Assembly (NCBI RefSeq): GCF_004924335.1
Contig: NZ_CP024633.1
Span: 1,178,001 to 1,242,000, forward strand
From: Mycobacteroides salmoniphilum
GTDB lineage: Bacteria; Actinomycetota; Actinomycetes; Mycobacteriales; Mycobacteriaceae
Direction of reading: 5' to 3'
Length of the DNA stretch: 64,000 bases
The position numbers and the translations under genes were made by a program. The notes beneath the pieces are model-generated. The model worked only from the letters and a program-made list of their open reading frames with translations, ran no database searches and was not told the origin of the DNA. This document shows, piece after piece, positions 60,567 through 64,000 of the stretch (positions are counted from its first letter, which is position 1; every line of letters begins with the position of its first letter).

Positions 60567-61397
60567 TCAGCTGGAACGCTTGGGCATCAGGAACCGCTCG
60601 CCGAGAAGGAACAGATCCTGATACCGCGAGCCCGTCAGTCGGACCAAGACGTCGATTACCTTGGCGTCCGGCCCGACAAGGACGCGCGGCTTCTTCTTGC
60701 GGACGGCGGTGAGGATGATGCGCGCCGCGGCCTGCGGGCTGGTTCGTGCGAGCAGATCGAACAACTTCGCGAACTCGGCATGGTCATAGCCCTCGGCCAC
60801 CGTGGCGTTGCGCGCCACATTCGTCTTGATGCCGCCGGGGTGCACGCAGGTGACCGCGACCGGTTTCTTGCCGATGATCATCTCCTGGCGCAGGGACTCG
60901 GTGAACCCGCGAACCGCGAATTTCGCTGCGTTGTAGGCGCTTTGGCCCGGGCATGCCATGATGCCGAAGATGCTGGAGACGTTGATGACGTGGCCGTCGC
61001 CGGAGGCGATCAGGTGCGGCAGGAAGGCCTTGGTGCCGTTGACCACGCCCCAGTAGTCGACGTCGAGGATTCGTTCGATGTCCTTGAACTCGCTGATCTC
61101 GAAGTCGCCATGGAAGTCGATGCCGGCGTTGTTGTAGATCTGGTTGACCTTGCCGAAGTGCTCCTTGACGACGTCGGCGTAGAGCAGGAAGGCTTCGCGC
61201 TCAGCGACGTTGAGGCGGTCGGAGCGGACCTCGGCACCGAGGGCCTTGATCTGGCGTTCGGTTTCGGCCAGGCCCTCGTTATCGATATCGCTGATGGCGA
61301 CCTTGGCGCCCGAGCGTGCGAGTTCCACCGCCAGTGCGCGTCCGATTCCCGAACCCGCGCCGGTCACCACGGCGACCTTGCCGTTAAAGCCGTCCAT
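60567..61397 (-). CDS. Short-chain dehydrogenase, tandem copy B
   Basis: The 276-residue SDR carries the same motifs as copy A (TGAGSGIGRALA, NNAGIDFHG, SSIFGIMACPGQSAYNAAKFAV, KKKPRVLVGPDAKVIDVL). ATG 61397 is preferred over a GTG two codons earlier because AGGAG sits 5 nt before it. An 86-bp tract at the 5' end is identical in DNA to copy A, indicating recent duplication or gene conversion. TTGACG lies about 40 bp upstream. Confidence 0.87.
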   Translation of the reverse strand: MDGFNGKVAVVTGAGSGIGRALAVELARSGAKVAISDIDNEGLAETERQIKALGAEVRSDRLNVAEREAFLLYADVVKEHFGKVNQIYNNAGIDFHGDFEISEFKDIERILDVDYWGVVNGTKAFLPHLIASGDGHVINVSSIFGIMACPGQSAYNAAKFAVRGFTESLRQEMIIGKKPVAVTCVHPGGIKTNVARNATVAEGYDHAEFAKLFDLLARTSPQAAARIILTAVRKKKPRVLVGPDAKVIDVLVRLTGSRYQDLFLLGERFLMPKRSS

Positions 61398-61491
61398 GAG
61401 CACTCCTGACAGATTTACGTTGTGAGGCTGACGTCAATCAGTGAGGGTAATGGATGGCGGCGCGGGGTGGTCACGGCGGCGGCAGTAGCGG

Positions 61492-62133
61492 TCAAGTCTT
61501 GAGGCCGACGCAGATCCAGTCGACGGAGATCACCGGTGGCGTGAACGGTCGCGCCACCGGACGATGCACGACAACATCAAACCCGGCACCGGAGAACAGT
61601 CGCTCCATTTCGCCGGCCGTAGGGAAGTGCGCCGGTCTGCGCTCGCCGGTTCCGCGACCCAGCCAGCGGCGCTCCTTCGGGCAGATCGTGGCGACCGAGG
61701 CCAAGCCGCCCGGGGCGAGCACGCGGTAGAACTCCGCCAGTGCTGCAGGTTGGTCGAAGAAGTGGAATGCCGACGTTGTCACCACGGCGTCGAGGGTGGC
61801 GTCCCCGAACGGGAGCTGCTCCGCAGGCGCCTTCTTCCACTGGACCTCGGTGGACCGAGCCGTCGCCTTGGCGAGCATGCCATCGGACATGTCGACACCG
61901 AAAACGGATGCCGGGCTCAGTTCGGCCTGGATGCGGGACGCCAATATTCCTGTGCCACAAGCGATATCTACGATCCGCTGGCCGTTGTGTTCGCGTAGTT
62001 GCGCGATGGTGTCGTCTTGGGCCGGCCTGTAGATATGGCGTTGCACGAACGGGAAGTTATAGACCTTCGACATCATGGTCCAGTACCGCGTGACCAGCTC
62101 ATTGAGCGAACGCCGTGGCGCGATGGCAGTCAT
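61492..62133 (-). CDS. Class I SAM-dependent methyltransferase
   Basis: The 213-residue methyltransferase has motif I VDIACGTGILA, GVDMSDGML and the post-motif LDAVVTTSAFHFFDQP. This is the UbiE/COQ5-like family that methylates quinones, sterols or small metabolites; the substrate is unknown. It is divergent from the PucR-family gene, and lies next to the SDR pair on the same strand. Confidence 0.83.
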   Translation of the reverse strand: MTAIAPRRSLNELVTRYWTMMSKVYNFPFVQRHIYRPAQDDTIAQLREHNGQRIVDIACGTGILASRIQAELSPASVFGVDMSDGMLAKATARSTEVQWKKAPAEQLPFGDATLDAVVTTSAFHFFDQPAALAEFYRVLAPGGLASVATICPKERRWLGRGTGERRPAHFPTAGEMERLFSGAGFDVVVHRPVARPFTPPVISVDWICVGLKT

Positions 62134-62180
62134 CTGTGAAACCTAGAAGTGGCACGAGTGAAAGTCCGTGACTCGGCCCG

Positions 62181-62195
62181 ATCTTTGTGAAAGAT
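62181..62195. promoter_or_regulatory. Perfect inverted repeat in the methyltransferase/PucR divergent region
   Basis: ATCTTT-GTG-AAAGAT, 6-bp arms with a 3-bp spacer, 48 bp before the methyltransferase start. Candidate operator for either gene. Confidence 0.35.
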
Positions 62196-62373
62196 ACGAG
62201 GCATATGTCCGAAAGCTATGACTGGCCCCAAGAACCTCCGTGCCGTGCGATGAACCTGTGAGCAAACCTCCGAACTCAACTGCGGGACGGTAGGGTGCGC
62301 AGGGGTCTCGCGGATATGGTCCGTGAGGGGACGGGTATTCCACGGTGCAGTGGGAGAAGGTTGGAGTCCGCTG

Positions 62374-63528
62374 ATGACGGCGTCGCTCAGTGATCGGTTC
62401 ATGCGCCAGCTGCCGGAGACGGTGCGCCATGCGGTGGACTGCTTCGCCGCTGAGGTGCCGTACTACGGGATGCTGCCCCGTGAGGTTCTCGATGGTGAGA
62501 TCACCGAGTTCACCAAGCAGAATTTCCGGATTTTCGTCCGGGTGCTTTTGGAGTCGCGGCCGCCCACCGAAGACGAGTTGGCAGGGCCGATCCTGGCGGC
62601 GTCACGGCGGGCGCAGGAGGATATTCCGCTCGCGGCGCTCCTGGCCGCGTACAGCGTTGCCGCGCGGGTCGGCATAGAGACGCTCCGGGAACTGGCAACC
62701 CCCGACGAGGTCAACGAGGTGCTCACGGTCAGCGTCCAACTGCAACGGTATCTGCAGTTGATGGTGCCCGCGGTTACCACCGCGTATCTGGAAGAGCGCC
62801 AAGGTCTTCACGGTGCGTCGGCGGAGGCTCGGCGCGACCTTTTCGATGCGTTGGTCAAGGGGACACCGTGGGTGGAGGCCGCCGAACGCGCGAGTGTCAC
62901 GCTGGCGTTGTCCTATGACGTGCTGTTCCTCTACATGCCGGAACCGGCGGGGAACACCGTGGTGGCTCGGCGGCGTGCCCACCGCGTGCAGGACGTCGTC
63001 GATCAGTACGCACGTGAGCCCGTGCTCACGTCTTTGGATGGTCGCGGGGGTGTCATATTGTTGCCGGCCGTGGGCAAGGTGGAATCGCTGCTGCCCTTGT
63101 TCTCAGAGGTGGCCGGCGGGCCTGTCACGCTCGGAGTCTCCGAGGCGGCCGATCCCGGTGAGATTGCGGCGGCCACGGAAGAGGCGCGTGAATTGGCGCT
63201 GCTCGCACTGAGACTCGGCCGGGCGCCCGGCGCCTACCGGCTGCCGGACGTGCTCATGGAGTACCAGATCACCCGTCCCGGCAGGGCGCGTGATCTGCTC
63301 GCTGCGACGGTTCAGCCACTGGCGGCACACCCCCATTTGCAGCAGGCGCTCAGCGCGTATCTGCAGCACGAACACGGACGGCAGCTTGCGGCCAAATCGC
63401 TGCATGTGCACCCGAACACCCTTGACTACAGACTCCGTCGCGTCGCCGAACTCACCGGCCTGGATCCCGCGCAGCCGTCGGCCGCGCGCACTCTCGCGGC
63501 CGCGTTATTGGCCGTAAAGGCCCGCTGA
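62374..63528 (+). CDS. PucR-family transcriptional regulator
   Basis: The 384-residue protein has an N-terminal RsbR-like helical domain (TKQNFRIFVRVLLESRPPTEDEL), a central GGDEF-like CdaR region and a C-terminal PucR helix-turn-helix (KSLHVHPNTLDYRLRRVAELTGLDP). PucR proteins often activate catabolism genes. ATG 62374 fits the family start; the frame opens further upstream. M. tuberculosis has a related regulator beside rocA, whereas this one stands next to a methyltransferase. Confidence 0.82.
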   Translation: MTASLSDRFMRQLPETVRHAVDCFAAEVPYYGMLPREVLDGEITEFTKQNFRIFVRVLLESRPPTEDELAGPILAASRRAQEDIPLAALLAAYSVAARVGIETLRELATPDEVNEVLTVSVQLQRYLQLMVPAVTTAYLEERQGLHGASAEARRDLFDALVKGTPWVEAAERASVTLALSYDVLFLYMPEPAGNTVVARRRAHRVQDVVDQYAREPVLTSLDGRGGVILLPAVGKVESLLPLFSEVAGGPVTLGVSEAADPGEIAAATEEARELALLALRLGRAPGAYRLPDVLMEYQITRPGRARDLLAATVQPLAAHPHLQQALSAYLQHEHGRQLAAKSLHVHPNTLDYRLRRVAELTGLDPAQPSAARTLAAALLAVKAR

Positions 63529-63535
63529 CTCCGGT

Positions 63536-64000
63536 TCAGAGCCGCCCGGCGAGGAGCTTCACGAACGCCACAACCTGTCGGACGTACATGGTCAGGGCGC
63601 GTGGTGAGAGGACCGTTGACACCACCGTTCGGATATCGGGTCGCGTCGGTAATGCCTTGCCGCGCATACGTTCATCGAGCCAACCGAGCGCATCATGACC
63701 GCCGGACAGTAACAAAAAGACGCGCTCGCTGGCACGGTCGCGCCGGTAGGTGACGTGTGCGCCACCGGCGATGTAGTCCTCGGCGAGTTGGTCCGTGCTG
63801 GAAACCGGCAGGAGTACGTCGTGGATCGAGTGGTAGAGGTAAATCGGCGCGGTGGGGGTGCGTAGCCCCAGCGTCATCGCGTCGGTGAGGGCGGCGATTT
63901 CCGGTGTGTCCATCACCTCTTCAAGGGGGCGGTCGAAGATCTTGTTGAAGTTGAGAAATGGCCAGTACAGCAGTGCCTGGATGACGGTCAGGCGTTCGGC
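63536..64000 (-). CDS. Secretory-lipase-family protein, C-terminal part (continues beyond window)
   Basis: The frame is open from the window end at 64000 down to the stop at 63536, about 154 residues. It matches the C-terminus of fungal-type secretory lipases (LIP family): PIYLYHSIHDVLLPVSSTDQLAEDYIAGGAHVTYRRD gives the aspartate of the catalytic triad, and the segment LLLSGGHDAL gives the histidine. The nucleophile GxSxG lies outside the window. It would release fatty acids from acylglycerols or similar esters. It is convergent with the PucR gene. Confidence 0.8.
   Translation of the reverse strand, partial: AERLTVIQALLYWPFLNFNKIFDRPLEEVMDTPEIAALTDAMTLGLRTPTAPIYLYHSIHDVLLPVSSTDQLAEDYIAGGAHVTYRRDRASERVFLLLSGGHDALGWLDERMRGKALPTRPDIRTVVSTVLSPRALTMYVRQVVAFVKLLAGRL

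Noticed and set aside
60066..61409. 447-codon plus-strand open frame across both SDR genes
   Set aside because: Internally repeated because the SDR genes are duplicates. It is the antisense of two clear SDRs with intact motifs.

Overview
The window is about 64 kb of high-GC actinobacterial chromosome. Gene content and order follow the Mycobacterium tuberculosis region from about Rv1173 (fbiC) to Rv1244 (lpqZ): fbiC, fadH/PadR/fdxC, dapC, the P5C and proline dehydrogenases, fadD36, dapD/dapE, LOG proteins, fadD6, folP2, gpgS, tag, glgM/glgC, the Rv1217c-1219c exporter, sigE/rseA/htrA/tatB, mrp, lpqY-sugABC and corA. Many genes have no M. tuberculosis neighbour, and several are tandem duplicates. 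This fits a rapidly growing mycobacterium, plausibly of the abscessus/chelonae group (inference). I see no rRNA, tRNA, CRISPR array, insertion sequence or prophage.

Layout. 1-3.3 kb: the end of fbiC, then a mirrored set of membrane and secreted proteins around an MspA-family gene. 3.3-6.8 kb: fadH and a PadR regulator, divergent from two 7Fe ferredoxins. 6.8-17.8 kb: lysine/diaminopimelate synthesis (dapC, dapD, dapE), proline catabolism, an acyl-CoA synthetase, an AraC/LLM-oxidoreductase pair and two LOG proteins. 17.8-25.3 kb: tandem fadD6 genes, an HNH nuclease, an epimerase, folP2 and gpgS. 25.3-33.0 kb: a DivIVA-domain protein, tag, DUF3117, the divergent glgM/glgC glucan genes, a methyltransferase and a TetR-controlled ABC exporter. 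33.0-38.3 kb: O-methyltransferase, sigE-rseA-htrA-tatB envelope-stress genes and mrp. 38.3-43.2 kb: a lytic transglycosylase, an MpaB-like oxygenase, a CitE-like lyase and small membrane proteins. 43.3-48.4 kb: the trehalose-recycling importer lpqY-sugA-sugB-sugC, with a SUFU-domain gene coupled to its end. 48.4-52.3 kb: corA, marC, malic enzyme and lpqZ.

52.2-59.7 kb is the most distinctive part. A TetR regulator lies divergent from P450, SDR, Baeyer-Villiger monooxygenase and two beta-lactamase-fold hydrolases, and a perfect 18-bp palindrome sits between them. In order these enzymes could hydroxylate a substrate, oxidise the alcohol to a ketone, insert oxygen to make an ester or lactone, and hydrolyse it (inference). 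Two near-duplicate SDRs, a methyltransferase, a PucR regulator and a partial secretory lipase end the window.

Several structures recur. Many genes have a TANNNT hexamer exactly 6-7 nt before the start codon, the pattern of leaderless mycobacterial transcripts. Four convergent gene pairs share one CTAG as both stop codons. Seven pairs of adjacent paralogues occur in 64 kb. Palindromic operators lie next to most of the regulators.
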